Position numbers and translations under genes: made by a program
Part shown: piece after piece, positions 63,022 through 64,000 of the stretch
How the letters are laid out: every line of letters starts with the position of its first letter
Position numbering within the stretch: position 1 is the stretch's first letter
Assembly: GCF_032818155.1 (NCBI RefSeq)
Contig: NZ_CP102589.1
Location: 1,164,001 to 1,228,000 of the forward strand
Direction: 5' to 3'
From: Niallia taxi
GTDB taxonomy: Bacteria > Bacillota > Bacilli > Bacillales > Cytobacillaceae
DNA length: 64,000 nt
The notes under the pieces: generated by a model
The model's database searches: none
The model's input: the letters and a program-made list of their open reading frames with translations, nothing else
What the model was told of the DNA's origin: nothing

Positions 63022-64000
63022 GATTTCAACCTAATTCTTTCCTGTCTTTCCCACAGCTTCAAATGAGAGTATGGATCATATGACCATTCTGTAAAGCCAT
63101 TATCTTTATACATTCCATAATGTAAATGCGGCGGGAATTTACCGGAAGTTCCTGGAGGACCATAGCCTGAGGAGCCAACTCCACCAATTAGCATTCCGGG
63201 TTCAACAATCATCCCATTATGCACATCCTTTGCAAAACCGTTTAAATGAGCAAAATAATGATAGTTATTATTTATGTCCCGAATGCCAATTCTCCATCCG
63301 CCATATCTATTCCAGCCCTTCATTTCGATAATTCCATAGGAGGTGGCTCTTACTGGAACACTGTAATCGGCAAAGATATCAGTTCCTTCATGAATTCGTT
63401 TGCCTCCCCAGCCTCTGGCATCTCCCCATGTGCTTCGATAGCTGTGATTGCTCCGCAGAGGAACAGGAAATGCATGCTCATCAAGATTAAGACGGCCGAA
63501 ATGCCTGTATATGGCAGCTTTACCCATAATGATACTTACTGTCTTATCTCGCTTATAGTAATCCCAAAGCCCAATCCGGAAATTATCTTCATCCACACCA
63601 TACCGCAAGATATAGTTGGCAAAGGTAAAAAGCACATCCTCATCACTTAAAGAGTCGGCTTTTCCATCACCATTTCCATCGACCCCGAATCCTCCAAAAA
63701 AAGCGATGCTTTTTGGATCTGTATCATCTTTGTCTGGATTTATGATGCCAGCCCATTTTTCTTTAGGGAAGTAAATTCCTGTTAAGCCAGCCGCTTTAGG
63801 AAGGTCCTTTCGTGAAGATCGTATATTCCGTTCATATTGGTCAACTGCAGCAATATAGTACCATGGAAGTTGTGTTACTGCCTCGATCTTTTCATATAAT
63901 TCCATCCTTTTGTAATATGTATCATCTGCAGAGGATTTACCTTCCGCAGCATGAGATACAATATTAGGTGCTAAGAATGCAAACAGGACGGCTAATAATA
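63012..64000 (-). CDS. lytH: M23-family L-Ala-D-Glu endopeptidase (LytH/YunA), 5' end cut by window
   Basis: At least 329 residues, open to the end of the window. Reading upstream of the ATG at 63905 in frame gives a hydrophobic stretch (LLAVLFAFLAPNIV), then SHAAEGKSS, a typical signal-peptide end, so that ATG is internal and the true start is beyond 64000. The LytM metalloprotease motifs are HEGTDIF (HxxxD, near the middle) and FPPHLHYGMY (HxH). In B. subtilis LytH (YunA) cuts L-Ala-D-Glu links in the spore cortex. The neighbouring yunB and gene order support it. The protein also has a VDGNGDGKADSLSDED stretch resembling a calcium-binding loop. Confidence 0.9.
   Translation of the reverse strand, partial: LLAVLFAFLAPNIVSHAAEGKSSADDTYYKRMELYEKIEAVTQLPWYYIAAVDQYERNIRSSRKDLPKAAGLTGIYFPKEKWAGIINPDKDDTDPKSIAFFGGFGVDGNGDGKADSLSDEDVLFTFANYILRYGVDEDNFRIGLWDYYKRDKTVSIIMGKAAIYRHFGRLNLDEHAFPVPLRSNHSYRSTWGDARGWGGKRIHEGTDIFADYSVPVRATSYGIIEMKGWNRYGGWRIGIRDINNNYHYFAHLNGFAKDVHNGMIVEPGMLIGGVGSSGYGPPGTSGKFPPHLHYGMYKDNGFTEWSYDPYSHLKLWERQERIRLKSKK

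Overview
The window is low-GC DNA from a spore-forming member of the Bacillaceae (Firmicutes). This is read from gene content and from gene order shared with Bacillus subtilis: hxlR/hxlAB, uppP, tcyABC, the yusI-gcvH-yusF-yusE-yusD-metNPQ-yurZ-sufCDSUB block, and yunF-yunD-yunC-yunB-lytH. Strong Shine-Dalgarno sites, TTG/GTG starts, CotF-type coat genes and a Spo0E-like gene fit. The species cannot be named from the window alone.

Layout. 1-3.4 kb: end of a class D sortase, an SDR dehydrogenase, the ribulose-monophosphate formaldehyde pair hxlAB with its divergent regulator hxlR, and a hotdog thioesterase. 3.5-7.2 kb: MarR regulator plus an MMPL exporter. 7.2-11.2 kb: an amino-acid permease broken by a frameshift, an AI-2E-family membrane protein, a Spo0E-like phosphatase and uppP. 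11.5-21 kb: a PfkB kinase, a 2-hydroxyacid dehydrogenase, a chemoreceptor, a MarR regulator with a heterodimeric multidrug-type ABC exporter, and a papain-like peptidase. 21.2-23.6 kb: the tcyABC cystine importer. 24-28.7 kb: a second chemoreceptor with a sigma-D-like promoter, dispersed repeats, a RodA/FtsW protein, a Fur-box-preceded small gene and three small spore genes. 28.9-33 kb: fadN-fadE without fadA. 33.3-44.6 kb: gcvH and redox genes, the SAM-riboswitch-controlled metNPQ methionine importer, and the sufCDSUB iron-sulfur operon.

The accessory region is 44604-58064. A ~13.4-kb island sits in the 3' end of sufB. A 17-bp core (AAGTTCGAAATGGAAGG) is present at both ends, and the island brings its own copy of the last sufB codons, so SufB still ends in KFEMEGSIG. 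From left to right it carries a tyrosine integrase, a Xre repressor divergent from an excisionase-like gene, a prim-pol/VapE replication protein, an iteron cluster that looks like a replication origin, three small genes around a lone ClpP-type head-maturation protease, a GC-rich segment that may be a phage cos site, and a type I restriction-modification module. The order and size match a phage-inducible chromosomal island (phage satellite), and the restriction module is the probable defence cargo.

The most unusual part is inside that module. hsdR is a separate unit, and downstream lies a half-size HsdS-like protein followed by hsdM and a full hsdS. Three 20-bp AT-rich palindromes (two perfect, one with a single mismatch), spaced 40 and 42 bp, stand directly in front of the half-HsdS gene. 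A half-HsdS would be expected to dimerise and see a palindromic target, so it could bind these sites and control the S'-M-S operon. This would be a form of type I control I do not recognise; it is a hypothesis from sequence only.

Beyond the island, the right side (58.2-64 kb) is the yunF-yunD-yunC-(HD-GYP)-yunB group facing the M23 endopeptidase gene lytH, which runs off the end of the window.
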